A stretch of DNA of 64,000 nucleotides from Agromyces fucosus (GCF_004134865.1 NZ_SDPO01000002.1:1178001-1242000), one strand, 5' to 3'; shown: positions 33,711 through 42,890, counted from the stretch's first letter. Made by a program: numbers and translations. The notes: generated from the sequence alone by a model not told the origin.

Positions 33711-34706
33711 GTGGCCAGTCAGGATTGGTTCGACAAGGACTTCTACAAGGTGCTCGGCGTCTCCAAAGACGTGAGCGACGCAGACCTCAAGAAGACGTAC
33801 CGCAAGCTCGCGCGCAAGTACCACCCCGACTCCAACCCCGGTGACGCTGCCGCCGAGGCGAAGTTCAAGGAGATCAGCGAGGCGCACTCCGTGCTCGCCG
33901 ATCCCGAGCAGCGCAAGGAGTACGACGCCGTGCGGGCCATGGGCTCCGGCGCACGATTCACTGCGCCCGGCAGTGCCGGCGGCGCCGGCGGGTTCGAAGA
34001 CGTCTTCGGCGGCATGTTCGGCCAGGGCGGCGGCGGTCGCGGCCAGTCCTACACGTTCCAGCAGGGCGGCGACTACGACGACCTGCTCGGCGGGCTCTTC
34101 GGCGGCGGCCGCTTCGGCCAGCCCACCGGCGGCTACCGCGGCGCCGGCGGGCCCACCAAGGGTCGGGATGTCACGGCGTCGACGACGCTCGACTTCGTCA
34201 CGGCCACCAAGGGCGACCAGATCACCCTGCAGACCGCAGAGGGCAAGCCGATCACGGTGCGAATCCCGGCGGGTGTCGCCGACGGGCAGAAGATCCGACT
34301 GCGCGGCAAGGGTCAGCCCTCGCCCGACGGCGGCGAGCCCGGCGACATCGTGCTGACCGTGACGGTGCGCAAGCACCCGGTCTTCGAGCGCGACGGGCTG
34401 AACCTCAGGGTCACCGTGCCCGTCACCTTCACCGAGGCCGCCCTCGGCGCGACGATCCAGGTTCCGACCCTCGGCGGCGGCCCCGTCAAGCTGCGGGTCG
34501 CCCCCGGCACGCCGAGCGGCCGGGTCCTGCGCGTCAAGGGCCGCGGAGTCGAGACCCCGAAGGGCACCGGAGACCTGCTCGCGGTCGTGCAGGTCGCCGT
34601 TCCATCCCATCTCTCGAAGGAGGCGGAGGCGAAGCTCGAGGAGTTCGCCGCGCTGCTGCCCGACGAGAATCCCCGCGCCGACCTGCTCGCGAAGGCGAAG
34701 GGCTAG
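33711..34706 (+). CDS. dnaJ: DnaJ-type co-chaperone lacking the zinc-finger domain
   Basis: 331 residues. J domain at the N-terminus (KDFYKVLGVSKDVSDADLKKTY, HPD at 38-40), a Gly/Phe-rich linker (GGGRGQSYTFQQGGDYDD) and the two-lobed C-terminal substrate domain. The CxxCxGxG zinc-binding repeats of canonical DnaJ are absent, so it is a type II (CbpA/DnaJ2-like) protein even though it sits in the dnaK operon. GTG 33711 is chosen because GAGGAGG (33698-33704) precedes it at 6 nt; an earlier GTG (33705) overlaps the ribosome site. Confidence 0.93.
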   Translation: MASQDWFDKDFYKVLGVSKDVSDADLKKTYRKLARKYHPDSNPGDAAAEAKFKEISEAHSVLADPEQRKEYDAVRAMGSGARFTAPGSAGGAGGFEDVFGGMFGQGGGGRGQSYTFQQGGDYDDLLGGLFGGGRFGQPTGGYRGAGGPTKGRDVTASTTLDFVTATKGDQITLQTAEGKPITVRIPAGVADGQKIRLRGKGQPSPDGGEPGDIVLTVTVRKHPVFERDGLNLRVTVPVTFTEAALGATIQVPTLGGGPVKLRVAPGTPSGRVLRVKGRGVETPKGTGDLLAVVQVAVPSHLSKEAEAKLEEFAALLPDENPRADLLAKAKG

Positions 34707-34709
34707 GCG

Positions 34710-35132
34710 GTGGAGATGAACGAGAGGAGCCCGCTCTTCGTCATCTCCGTCGCCGCCGAACTCGCGGGCATGCACCCCCAGACGCTGCGCCAGTACGACC
34801 GGCTCGGGCTCGTCTCACCGACCCGCACTGCGGGCAAGTCTCGGCGGTACTCGATGCACGACGTCGTGCAGTTGCGTGAGATCGCCCAGCTCTCGAGCGA
34901 GGGCGTGAGCCTCGAGGGCATCCGCCGGGTGCTCGGACTCGAAGACGAGGTGGCGACCCTGCGCGCCAGGGTGCGCGAACTCGAGGGCGCGCTCGCCGAC
35001 GAGATGCTGAACCGGCCCGGCCGCCGGGTCTTCGCGGCAGGTTCGGCCGGTGAGGTCATCTCGCTGAGGGCCGGCACCCGCGCGCGCCGCGAGAACGCGG
35101 TCGTCGTGTGGCGTCCGCTGGAGCGCGAGTAG
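34710..35132 (+). CDS. hspR: Heat-shock repressor HspR (MerR family)
   Basis: 140 residues. MerR-type winged helix: VISVAAELAGMHPQTLRQYDRLGLVSPTRT, GKSRRYSMHDVVQLREIAQLS; then a coiled-coil (EDEVATLRARVRELEGALADEM). It represses the dnaK operon at the HAIR boxes (30903-30986) using DnaK as co-repressor, as established for Streptomyces HspR. It starts 3 bp after dnaJ at GTG 34710 or ATG 34716. Confidence 0.95.
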   Translation: MEMNERSPLFVISVAAELAGMHPQTLRQYDRLGLVSPTRTAGKSRRYSMHDVVQLREIAQLSSEGVSLEGIRRVLGLEDEVATLRARVRELEGALADEMLNRPGRRVFAAGSAGEVISLRAGTRARRENAVVVWRPLERE

Positions 35133-35188
35133 GCGCATCGCCTCGTCACGGGCCGCCGCTGAGCGGCTCTCCCGGTGGGCTATCGCAC

Positions 35189-35209
35189 GAAATCGATATC
35201 AGCTACTGT
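35189..35209 (+). promoter_or_regulatory. Promoter and operator of the lacI-type gene
   Basis: GAAATCGATATC (35189-35200), an imperfect copy of the operator found before the ABC genes, lies just before TACTGT (35204-35209), a likely -10 box 8 nt from the GTG 35217. This implies autorepression. Confidence 0.65.
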
Positions 35210-35216
35210 GTGTCGG

Positions 35217-36209
35217 GTGGCCACGATCTACGATGTTGCAAAACGCGCGGGGGTTTCTCCCGCGACGGTTTCACGTTCGCTGAACAACCTGTACGTCTCG
35301 CCCGACAAGGTCGAGTCGATCCAGCGCGCAATCGACGAGCTCGAGTACACGCCGAACCGGCGGGCGCGATCGCTTCGCATGAAGAGCAACCAGGTGATCG
35401 CACTCATCATCCCCGACATCGAGAATCCCTACTTCACCGAGATGGCGAGGGGCGTCGAGGATGTCGCGCAGGAGGCGGGCCTCAGCGTGGTGCTCTGCAA
35501 CTCCGATGACGACCCGGCGAAGGAGGCGACGTACCTCGACATCGTCCGGGCCGAGGACATGGCCGGACTGCTCCTGGCCACCTCGTCGGGGCAGCCCGAC
35601 CTCGCCGCGGTCCGGAGGGGCGGGCGTCCGGTCGTCGCGGTCGACCGTGTCTTCCATGACGACATCGACGCGGTCGTGATGCCGAACCGCGCGGCGGGAA
35701 CGCTGGCGACGACCGCACTGATCGAGGCCGGATTCCGCAGGATCGCGTGCATCACGGGCCCGGAGTCGATCGATACGGCGCGTGATCGCGCCGAGGGCTG
35801 GCAGCGGGCCATGCGCGACGCCGGCGTGCCGAGCGATGGGCTCCTGTACCACTCGGACTTCCGCGTCGACGGTGGTCGCGCAGCGATGGCCGAGCTGCTC
35901 GAGTCGCCGTCGCGACCCGATGCCGTCGTGGCGTCCAACAACCTGATCGCCGTCGGAGCGCTGCAGGAACTGCATGCACGGGGCCTCTCGACGAGCGGGT
36001 TCGGGGTGTCGGTCATCGGCTCGCTTCCGTACGTGCTCGGCCCGACCGACGACCTCTCCTTCGTCAGGCTCCCTGCCCGGCAGATGGGCATGTCGGCAGC
36101 GGCCATGCTCATCGATCGCATCAACGGCGATACCCAACCGGTGCGCACGGTCGAGCTGCGCGCCGACGTCGGAAGCCGTGTTCTTGACATTCCCGGAGCC
36201 GCGGAGTAA
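35217..36209 (+). CDS. LacI family transcriptional regulator
   Basis: 330 residues. Helix-turn-helix and hinge: TIYDVAKRAGVSPATVSRSLN, YTPNRRARSLRMKSNQVIALI. A periplasmic-binding-protein-like effector domain follows (IPDIENPYFTEMARGVEDVAQEAG, ASNNLIAVGALQELHARGL). The start is GTG 35217, giving MATIYDVAKRAG, the usual LacI opening; there is no ribosome site and the message is probably leaderless. It controls the downstream sugar operon through the operators at 36217 and 36254 and itself at 35189. The inducer is presumably the sugar or an intermediate. Confidence 0.92.
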   Translation: MATIYDVAKRAGVSPATVSRSLNNLYVSPDKVESIQRAIDELEYTPNRRARSLRMKSNQVIALIIPDIENPYFTEMARGVEDVAQEAGLSVVLCNSDDDPAKEATYLDIVRAEDMAGLLLATSSGQPDLAAVRRGGRPVVAVDRVFHDDIDAVVMPNRAAGTLATTALIEAGFRRIACITGPESIDTARDRAEGWQRAMRDAGVPSDGLLYHSDFRVDGGRAAMAELLESPSRPDAVVASNNLIAVGALQELHARGLSTSGFGVSVIGSLPYVLGPTDDLSFVRLPARQMGMSAAAMLIDRINGDTQPVRTVELRADVGSRVLDIPGAAE

Positions 36210-36267
36210 ATTCCAAGAAATCGATTTCATCGCGCATCTTCAGCCGTGCATCGTGAAATCGATTACA
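36184..36267 (+). promoter_or_regulatory. Sugar-operon promoter with two LacI operators
   Basis: TTGACA (36184-36189), 17-bp spacer, TAAATT (36207-36212): a near-consensus promoter lying over the lacI stop codon. Perfect palindrome GAAATCGATTTC (36217-36228) covers the expected start point. A second copy, TGAAATCGATTACA (36254-36267), lies 38 bp downstream centre to centre. Confidence 0.85.
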
Positions 36268-36316
36268 TCCCCCGGCGGCGATCCCGGCCGCACTGCACTG
36301 CGATGAAGGAGTGAAT

Positions 36317-37624
36317 GTGAACACAGCATCCAAGACCCGATGGGCACCCACCGAGGGCGGGTCCCGTCGGGCTCGTCTCGCCGGGGTCGCCGCCGTGGCG
36401 GCAGCGGGCATCTTCGCGCTCGCTGGTTGCGCTCCGAGCTCCTCCGGTGACGCTGAGGCATCGGGCGGCGAGCTCACCTTCTCGAACTGGCAGTTCCTCG
36501 AAGACGGCAAGGGCCCGATCATCTGGGACGCCGTGAAGGACTACGACGGCCCCGACGGCGACACCTCGTTGACCAAGATCGAGATCCCCTTCGCGAACTA
36601 CGCGGACAAGCTGAGCACCGAGCTCGGTGCGGGCGGCGGACCGGATGTCATGGTGCTCCAGGACAGCCAGTTCGTCACGCTCGCCGAGGCCGGTCTCCTC
36701 GAGCCGCTCGACGACATCGCCGACGAGCTCGGCGACTCGCTCAACGAGACCAACACGTCGGGGTACTTCCTCGACGCCCAGTACGGGTTCAACTGGGAGC
36801 GACCCACGTACTCGATGGTCTACAACAAGGACATCTTCACCGAGCTCGGACTCGAAGTCCCCGAGACATACGCGGAGTTCACCAGCGCGGCCGAGACCAT
36901 CACCTCGGCGCTGGGCATCTCCGGGTTCGCCGGCCGGCACCAGACCGCCGAGATCGACGGCTGGACCCTCGAGATGGCCAACTGGCTCTACGGTTTCGGC
37001 GGCGAGCTCTCCGACGGTGACGAACTCACGATCGCGTCCGACGAGAACGTCGAGGCCGTCGAGGCGTTCCTCGAGACCTTCGGTTCCGGCGTCGCCCCGA
37101 TCGGCGACGACGCCTCCACGTTCCGTGCCAAGTTCGGCCAGGGCCAGGTGGGCATCATGTTCGAGAACTCCGGCGTGGCGACCACCCTGACCTCGAACCC
37201 CGAGAACCTCATCAACGGATCCAACCTCGGCTCCGCCCCGCTGCCGTTCGAGAACCCCGGTGCCAACTCGCAGCTCGTGCTGGCCGTCAACGCCAACGGC
37301 GACAACGTGGAAGGCGCGAAGGACTTCGTGCGCTGGGTGCTCGGCGAAGAAGGACAGACCGCGATTCGCGCCGGTCTGGGTGCCTCCGCGATGGCGACCG
37401 ACATCCAGCCCGACCCCGCCTTCCTCGAAGCGAACCCCTGGGCGCCGCAGTTCCTCGAGGCGGCCAAGACCTCCCGCTCGACCCTCGTCGAGGGATTCGA
37501 GACCGAGAGCAAGGTCGTCTGGCGCGAGTTCCTGACGGCGGTCGAGGGCCTTCGCACCAACGGCGGCGACGTGAAGCCGGCGCTCGAGAAGGTGCAGTCG
37601 ATGCTCGAGAGCGAATTGGGCTGA
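36317..37624 (+). CDS. Sugar ABC transporter substrate-binding lipoprotein
   Basis: 435 residues. Signal peptide with lipobox LAGC (Cys38), then a family 1 solute-binding (MalE/UgpB-like) fold: ELTFSNWQFLEDGKG, ADKLSTELGAGGGPDVMVLQDSQF, RPTYSMVYNKDIFTELGL, FVRWVLGEEGQTAIR. It captures the sugar substrate of the operon. GTG 36317 is chosen over GTG 36311 because GAAGGA (36304-36309) is correctly spaced only for the former. No ATPase gene is in this operon, so the importer must share one encoded elsewhere (MsiK-like). Confidence 0.9.
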   Translation: MNTASKTRWAPTEGGSRRARLAGVAAVAAAGIFALAGCAPSSSGDAEASGGELTFSNWQFLEDGKGPIIWDAVKDYDGPDGDTSLTKIEIPFANYADKLSTELGAGGGPDVMVLQDSQFVTLAEAGLLEPLDDIADELGDSLNETNTSGYFLDAQYGFNWERPTYSMVYNKDIFTELGLEVPETYAEFTSAAETITSALGISGFAGRHQTAEIDGWTLEMANWLYGFGGELSDGDELTIASDENVEAVEAFLETFGSGVAPIGDDASTFRAKFGQGQVGIMFENSGVATTLTSNPENLINGSNLGSAPLPFENPGANSQLVLAVNANGDNVEGAKDFVRWVLGEEGQTAIRAGLGASAMATDIQPDPAFLEANPWAPQFLEAAKTSRSTLVEGFETESKVVWREFLTAVEGLRTNGGDVKPALEKVQSMLESELG

Positions 37625-37632
37625 CGCCCGTT

Positions 37633-37663
37633 CGGGCGGGCGCCCACCCCCGGCGCCCGCCCG
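37633..37663 (+). other. Intercistronic stem-loop after the binding-protein gene
   Basis: A perfect 12-bp stem, CGGGCGGGCGCC (37633-37644) with GGCGCCCGCCCG (37652-37663). It is expected to slow 3' decay and reduce permease relative to binding-protein expression. Confidence 0.6.
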
Positions 37664-37686
37664 CGCACCTATCGGAAGGACTCACC

Positions 37687-38664
37687 GTGTCGGTCACCAC
37701 TCCGCTCGCAGCGACCACTGAGGCTGCGCCGTCCAAGGGCGCGCCCCCACGAGGGCGTCGCCGCAGGGCTCCCGGGTTCGGGCGCTTCCTCGAGCGGTGG
37801 GGCGCGTATCTGTTCGTGCTCCCCGCGATCCTCTACCTGACCGTGCTGACGGTGTTCCCGCTCGTGCGCGGCATCATCCTCTCGTTCACGTCGACGAAAC
37901 TCGTGAACCCGAGCGGCGGCCGGCCGGTGGGCTTCGAGAACTACGAGTACCTGCTCTCGAGCGAGCGCTTCTGGAACTCCGTGGTCACGACCCTGCTCTA
38001 CACGCTGTTCACGGTCGTCTTCGCCGTCGTGATCGGCACGTGCGGTGCGCTGCTCCTGAACACGGCGTTCCGTGGCCGCGGCATCGTTCGTGCGGTGGTC
38101 ACCATCCCATGGGCGGTGCCGACCGTGGCAGCGGCTCTCATCTTCGTGTGGATCTACAACAACGAAGCCGGCGTCCTGAACCGCGCGACCGGTGCGCTCG
38201 GCCTCGGTGAGCACGGATGGCTGATCGACCCGGCGTTCGGACTCTTCTCCGTCACGTTGGCCACCGTGTGGAAGGTCATGCCGCTCGTCATGCTCGTCAT
38301 GCTGGCAGCGCTGCAGAGCGTGCCGCAGGAGCTGCGCGAAGCGACCTGGGTCGACGGCGCGAACCGCTGGCAGTCGTTCCGTGCCGTCACCCTTCCTCAC
38401 ATCACACCGACGATTCGCGTGATCACCCTGCTGATGACCATCTGGTCGATCAGGCGCTTCGAGATCATCTTCCTCATCACCGGCGGCGGCCCGCTCGACG
38501 CCACCAACACGCTCGTCGTGAACGTCTACCGCACGGCGTTCCAGGACCAGAACCTCGGTCGAGCGGCGGCCATCGGCGCCCTGGGTCTCGTGCTCTCTCT
38601 GCTGGTCACGATCGTCTACTTCATCCTCGAGCAGGTCCAAGAACGCAAGGAGGTCTCGCGATGA
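37687..38664 (+). CDS. Sugar ABC transporter permease (MalF/UgpA-like)
   Basis: 325 residues. Basic N-terminal tail, then six helices with the EAA loop ELREATWVDGANRWQSFRAVTLPH. GTG 37687 has GGAAGGA upstream. It overlaps the next permease by ATGA. Forms the channel with the following gene. Confidence 0.92.
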   Translation: MSVTTPLAATTEAAPSKGAPPRGRRRRAPGFGRFLERWGAYLFVLPAILYLTVLTVFPLVRGIILSFTSTKLVNPSGGRPVGFENYEYLLSSERFWNSVVTTLLYTLFTVVFAVVIGTCGALLLNTAFRGRGIVRAVVTIPWAVPTVAAALIFVWIYNNEAGVLNRATGALGLGEHGWLIDPAFGLFSVTLATVWKVMPLVMLVMLAALQSVPQELREATWVDGANRWQSFRAVTLPHITPTIRVITLLMTIWSIRRFEIIFLITGGGPLDATNTLVVNVYRTAFQDQNLGRAAAIGALGLVLSLLVTIVYFILEQVQERKEVSR

Positions 38665-39545
38665 CCACCAACATCGCCTCCGTGGCTCCCCGCGGCGCGG
38701 CCCCCAGAGCCCGTTCGACCTCGGTGCTCATGCGCATCGGCCGCGCCATCCTCATCACGCTGTTCGTCGTGTTCGCCGGCTTCCCGGTCTACTGGATGTT
38801 CGCGACGTCGCTCGGCACCGAGTCCTCCCTCTACGGCGAGGGCGGACAACCGCTGTGGCCCGAGATCGGCAACATCGGCCAGTGGGGTTCGTTCCTCACC
38901 GACGTGCCGATCATCGGATGGCTCGGCAACTCGTTCATCATCGCCACGGGCACGACGATCCTCAGCCTGCTCCTCGCGATCACCGCCGCCTATGCGCTCA
39001 GCCGCTACCGGTTCTACGGGCGCGGCGTCGCCGGCTTCATCTTCTTCAGCACGCAGATGCTGCCCGAGGCGCTCATCATCGTGCCGCTCTACGCGATCTT
39101 CGCGGGCGCAGGCCTCCTCAACGGGCACTTCGGCCTGATCCTCGCCGACACGGCCTTCGTGATGCCGGTCGCCATGTTCATCATCAAGGGCGGCATCGAC
39201 AAGATTCCGTACGAGTTGGAGGAATCGGCGCGAATCGACGGCTGCTCGCGGGCCCGCATCCTGTTCACGATCGTGCTCCCGCTGATCTCGCCCAGCATCG
39301 CCGCGGCATCCGTCATCGCGTTCTTCGACGGCTGGAACGAGTTCATGTTCGCGAACACCTTCCTCTCGTCGTCGTCGCTCTGGACGGCGCCGGTCGGACT
39401 CGCCTCGTTCCTCGGGCAGTTCTACACCCCGATGAACCAGGTCATGTTCTCGGCGCTGCTCTTCGCGCTGCCGGCCATCGTGTTCTTCCTCTGGGCTCAA
39501 CGGGGCATCGTCTCGGGCCTCACCTCCGGCGCGGTCAAGGGCTGA
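38661..39545 (+). CDS. Sugar ABC transporter permease (MalG/UgpE-like)
   Basis: 294 residues. Six helices with the EAA loop ELEESARIDGCSRARILFTIVLPL. ATG 38661 overlaps the previous stop codon (ATGA) and has AAGGAGG upstream. The C-terminus ends GLTSGAVKG, typical of MalG-type subunits. Second half of the membrane channel. Confidence 0.92.
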   Translation: MTTNIASVAPRGAAPRARSTSVLMRIGRAILITLFVVFAGFPVYWMFATSLGTESSLYGEGGQPLWPEIGNIGQWGSFLTDVPIIGWLGNSFIIATGTTILSLLLAITAAYALSRYRFYGRGVAGFIFFSTQMLPEALIIVPLYAIFAGAGLLNGHFGLILADTAFVMPVAMFIIKGGIDKIPYELEESARIDGCSRARILFTIVLPLISPSIAAASVIAFFDGWNEFMFANTFLSSSSLWTAPVGLASFLGQFYTPMNQVMFSALLFALPAIVFFLWAQRGIVSGLTSGAVKG

Positions 39546-39571
39546 CGCCGCCCCCTTCGATTGGAGCAGAA

Positions 39572-40399
39572 ATGACGTTCGACCCATTGTTCTCAGTGCA
39601 GGGCCGCGTCGCCGTGGTCACCGGCGGCTTCGGGCAGATCGGCGCCGAGTTCGTGCGTGCGCTGCATGATCGAGGTGCCCGCGTCGTCGTGGCGTCCCGC
39701 ACCGCCCGCGAAGACGCCGCGGCTGCGCTCGGCATCAGCGAGAACCAGCACGACGTCATGTCGGTGACGATGGACATCACCGACCCCGTCAGCGTGGAAC
39801 GCGGCTTCGCACAGGTCGTCGAGGCGTGGGGCACGCCCACCATCCTCGTCAACAATGCGGGCCTCGACACGCAGCCGAGCGCTCCGCCCGAGGTCTCGGG
39901 GCCCTTCGAGCACTTCCCGGTCGAGGTGTTCCGAGAGGTCGTCGAGACCAATCTCGTCGGCACGTTCATCGTGACCCAGGTCGCCGGGCGCCTGATGCGG
40001 GAGGCGGGGCTCGAGGGCTCCATCATCAACATCGGGTCGATCTACGGCATGGGCTCGCCGGTGCAGGACATCTACGCCTATAAGGAGGAGACGACGGGGG
40101 TGCCGTTCATCAAGCCGGTCGCGTACTCCGCGGCGAAGTCGGGCGTCTACAACCTGACCCGCTACTGCGCGACGTACTGGGGCAGGAACGGCATCAGGGT
40201 GAACACGTTGACCCCGTCGGGCGTGCGTCGCGACACGCAGGATGCCACGTTCCAGGCGAACTACACCGCGCGCATGCCAATCGGGCGGATGGCCGAGGCC
40301 GACGAGTTCAACGGCGCGCTGGTGTTCCTCGCATCGGATGCTTCGCGCTACGTGACCGGCTCGAATCTCGTCGTCGACGGCGGATGGACCGCCTGGTGA
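39572..40399 (+). CDS. SDR family oxidoreductase in the sugar operon
   Basis: 275 residues. Rossmann nucleotide site TGGFGQIG (17-24), NNAG, catalytic Ser156 (INIGSIYG), Tyr185 and Lys189 (YSAAK). There is a ~25-residue insert between Ser and Tyr (YKEETTGVPFIKP). The C-terminus ends VTGSNLVVDGGWTAW. It oxidises or reduces a sugar-derived alcohol or ketone with NAD(P). The insert and the sequence NLTRYCATYWGRNGIRVNTL resemble SDRs acting on sugar acids, but I cannot name the substrate. ATG 39572 with GGAG; it overlaps the next gene. Confidence 0.88.
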   Translation: MTFDPLFSVQGRVAVVTGGFGQIGAEFVRALHDRGARVVVASRTAREDAAAALGISENQHDVMSVTMDITDPVSVERGFAQVVEAWGTPTILVNNAGLDTQPSAPPEVSGPFEHFPVEVFREVVETNLVGTFIVTQVAGRLMREAGLEGSIINIGSIYGMGSPVQDIYAYKEETTGVPFIKPVAYSAAKSGVYNLTRYCATYWGRNGIRVNTLTPSGVRRDTQDATFQANYTARMPIGRMAEADEFNGALVFLASDASRYVTGSNLVVDGGWTAW

Positions 40400-41361
40400 G
40401 CGACGTGAGCGTAACGCCAGCCACGAACGGCACGAGCCCCACGAACGGCATCCTCGACGGTCGGCTCTTCGCCGCGCTCGTCACGCCGACCCGCAGCGAC
40501 GAGTCGGTCGATCTCGACGCCTTCGCACGCCTCGCCGATTCCGACATCACCCGCGGCGTTGAGGGGCTCTACATCGGAGGCTCCTCCGGAGAGGGCCTCC
40601 TGCTCTCGGAGGCGGAGCGCGGCGAACTGACCCGTACGGCCGTCGAGGTCGCAGCCGGACGGGTGCCCGTCGTCACGCACGTCGGCGCGTTGTCGACGGG
40701 GGAGTCGCGACGACTCGCGCTCGCCGCCCAATCGGCGGGCGCCGCAGCCGTCTCCATGATCCCGCCGCCCTATTACCGGTACAGCACCGACGACGTGGCC
40801 GCGCACTTCCGCTCCGTCATCGACAGCATCGACGTGCCGTTCCTCGTGTACAACATCCCGCAGTTCACGGGCCTCGAGATCTCCGACGGCGGGTTCGAGT
40901 CGATCCTCGAGCTTCCGCAGGTGATCGGCGTCAAGCACACGTCGAACAACCTCTACGGTGCAGAGCGGATGCTGCAGCGCTACCCGCATCTCACGCTCGT
41001 GAACGGGTTCGACGAGATCTACCTCCCGGCGCTCTCGGTGGGTGCCCGCGGTGCGATCGGCACCACGGTCGGCATCCAGATCGAGCTCTTCCGGTCGTTG
41101 CGAGCGCGCTTCGAGCGCGGCGACATGGACGCGGCGCGGCTCGTGCAACGGCGAATCAACGACACTGTCGAGGCGATGGTGGCTGCCAACGTGTTCGGGG
41201 CGGCGAAGTTCATGAGCGGCAAGCGCGTCGGCGAGCTCGGGCACTGCCGCGCGCCACTGCCCAGGGTGTCGGATCGCGGCATCCACGATCTCGAGGCCGC
41301 CTGGACGCGGCTCCAGGCGGACGTCGAGGCGACCGCCGCCGAGGATGCGGCGGGCGCATGA
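40396..41361 (+). CDS. DapA/NanA family aldolase
   Basis: 321 residues, TIM barrel. LYIGGSSGEGLLLSEAER carries the GxxGE loop, and SMIPPPYYRYS and LVYNIPQFTG the conserved Tyr. The Schiff-base Lys180 is in GVKHTSNN. GVKHTS and GGSSGEG resemble the N-acetylneuraminate lyase/2-keto-3-deoxy-sugar-acid aldolase branch more than true DapA, and the locus context also argues against lysine synthesis. Start GTG 40396 overlaps the SDR stop (GTGA); ATG 40384 is an alternative. Likely cleaves a 2-keto-3-deoxy acid to pyruvate plus an aldehyde (inference). Confidence 0.85.
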   Translation: MSDVSVTPATNGTSPTNGILDGRLFAALVTPTRSDESVDLDAFARLADSDITRGVEGLYIGGSSGEGLLLSEAERGELTRTAVEVAAGRVPVVTHVGALSTGESRRLALAAQSAGAAAVSMIPPPYYRYSTDDVAAHFRSVIDSIDVPFLVYNIPQFTGLEISDGGFESILELPQVIGVKHTSNNLYGAERMLQRYPHLTLVNGFDEIYLPALSVGARGAIGTTVGIQIELFRSLRARFERGDMDAARLVQRRINDTVEAMVAANVFGAAKFMSGKRVGELGHCRAPLPRVSDRGIHDLEAAWTRLQADVEATAAEDAAGA

Positions 41362-42890
41362 CCGCGGTGACCCTCGGCGTCGACATCGGCACGTCGAGCA
41401 GCAAGGGCGTGCTCGCCGACGCCGTCACGGGTGAGGTCTACGCCAGCGCGACGGTGCCGCACGAGGTCGATCGGCCCCGGTCCGGCTGGGTCGAGATGGA
41501 TGCCCGCGTGTGGTGGGACGAGTTCGTGCGCATCGCGCGAACCCTGTTCGCCGAGGCTTCGAGCGCACGCGGTGCCGTCGATGTCGTCGCCGTCGGCGTC
41601 AGCGGCATGGGGCCGTGCGTGCTGCTCGCCGACGACGAGGGCGAGCCGGTCCGCCCCGCCATCCTGTACGGAGTCGACAGCCGCGCCACCGAGCAGATCG
41701 AGCGCATGACGCGCGAACTCGGCGCCGAGGAGATCACACGCATCGGCGGCTCGCCCCTCACGACGCAGGCCGGCGGGCCGAAGATCGCCTGGGTCGCCGA
41801 GGAGGAGCCCGGAGCATACGCCCGCGCCCGCCGGCTCTTCATGCCGGCGAGCTGGCTCGCGAGCCGGCTGACCGGCGAGTATGTGCTCGACCACCAGTCG
41901 GCGAGCCAGCTCTCGCCGCTCTACGACATCGAAGGCGAGCAGTGGCACGAGCCGTGGTGGCAGCGCTTCGCTCCCGGGCTCGAGGCGCCGGCGCTGCGCT
42001 GGGCGAACGAGTTCGCCGGAACCGTCACCACCGAAGCCGCCGCCGAGACCGGAATCCCTGTCGGCACACCGGTCACCGCCGGAACGATCGACGCCTGGAG
42101 TGAAGCGGTCAGTGTCGGCGCGCACGGCGACGGCGATCTCATGCTCATGTACGGCACGACGATGTTCCTGATCGCGACCGGCCGGCAGACCCTGCGCACT
42201 CCGTCGATGTGGACGACGGTCGGCGCGTTTCCCGGTACCCGCAACCTCGCCGGTGGGCTCGCGACCTCCGGCGCACTGACGGCATGGCTGAAAGACCTCA
42301 CCGGGGCCGACTACCCCTCGCTGCTCGCGGAGGCGAGCGCCTCGGGCCCCGGGGCGAACGGCCTCCTGATGCTGCCGTACTTCGCGGGTGAGCGCACGCC
42401 GATCCTCGACCCCGATGCACGCGGCGTGATCGCCGGCCTCAGCCTGAGCCACACGCGCGGCGACCTCTACCGCGCGGCGCTCGAGGCCACCGCCTTCGGC
42501 GTGCGTCACAACGTCGAGACCATGGCCGCCGCCGGCGCGGACATCCGTCGCACCGTCGCGGTGGGCGGTGGCACCCGCGGCACGCTGTGGCTGCAGATCG
42601 TGTCCGATGTCACGGGGCTCGAGCAGCACGTGCCGCGCACGACGATCGGCGCGGCCTACGGTGCCGCCTTCCTCGCGGCGCAGGCGCTCGGCGCCGAGCC
42701 GGACATCGCGGAGTGGAACCCGATCGAGTCCGTCATCCGCCCGACGCCCGGGCACACGGCCCGATACGACGAGCTCTTCGACCACTATCACGACCTCTAC
42801 GCCGGCACGGTGACCGTCACCCACGCCCTCGCCGCCCACCAGCGGGCGCAGCACCCGGCGCGCAGCTTCACGGAAGGAACCGCAGCATGA
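41358..42890 (+). CDS. FGGY family carbohydrate kinase
   Basis: 510 residues. First ATPase subdomain GVDIGTSSSKGVL, GVSGMGPCVLL; the catalytic Asp is probably in TAGTIDAWSEAV. FAGERTPILDPDARGVIAGLSL and AVGGGTRGTLWLQIVSDVTG are FGGY features. It phosphorylates a ketose or polyol; xylulo-, fuculo- or rhamnulo-kinase activities are all possible. ATG 41358 overlaps the aldolase stop (ATGA), and its own stop overlaps the isomerase start. Confidence 0.9.
   Translation: MTAVTLGVDIGTSSSKGVLADAVTGEVYASATVPHEVDRPRSGWVEMDARVWWDEFVRIARTLFAEASSARGAVDVVAVGVSGMGPCVLLADDEGEPVRPAILYGVDSRATEQIERMTRELGAEEITRIGGSPLTTQAGGPKIAWVAEEEPGAYARARRLFMPASWLASRLTGEYVLDHQSASQLSPLYDIEGEQWHEPWWQRFAPGLEAPALRWANEFAGTVTTEAAAETGIPVGTPVTAGTIDAWSEAVSVGAHGDGDLMLMYGTTMFLIATGRQTLRTPSMWTTVGAFPGTRNLAGGLATSGALTAWLKDLTGADYPSLLAEASASGPGANGLLMLPYFAGERTPILDPDARGVIAGLSLSHTRGDLYRAALEATAFGVRHNVETMAAAGADIRRTVAVGGGTRGTLWLQIVSDVTGLEQHVPRTTIGAAYGAAFLAAQALGAEPDIAEWNPIESVIRPTPGHTARYDELFDHYHDLYAGTVTVTHALAAHQRAQHPARSFTEGTAA

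Noticed and set aside
40396..41361. Assignment of the DapA-like gene to lysine biosynthesis
   Set aside because: It is overlapped by sugar-kinase and SDR genes under a LacI operator, and its GVKHTS and GGSSGEG motifs fit sugar-acid aldolases better.
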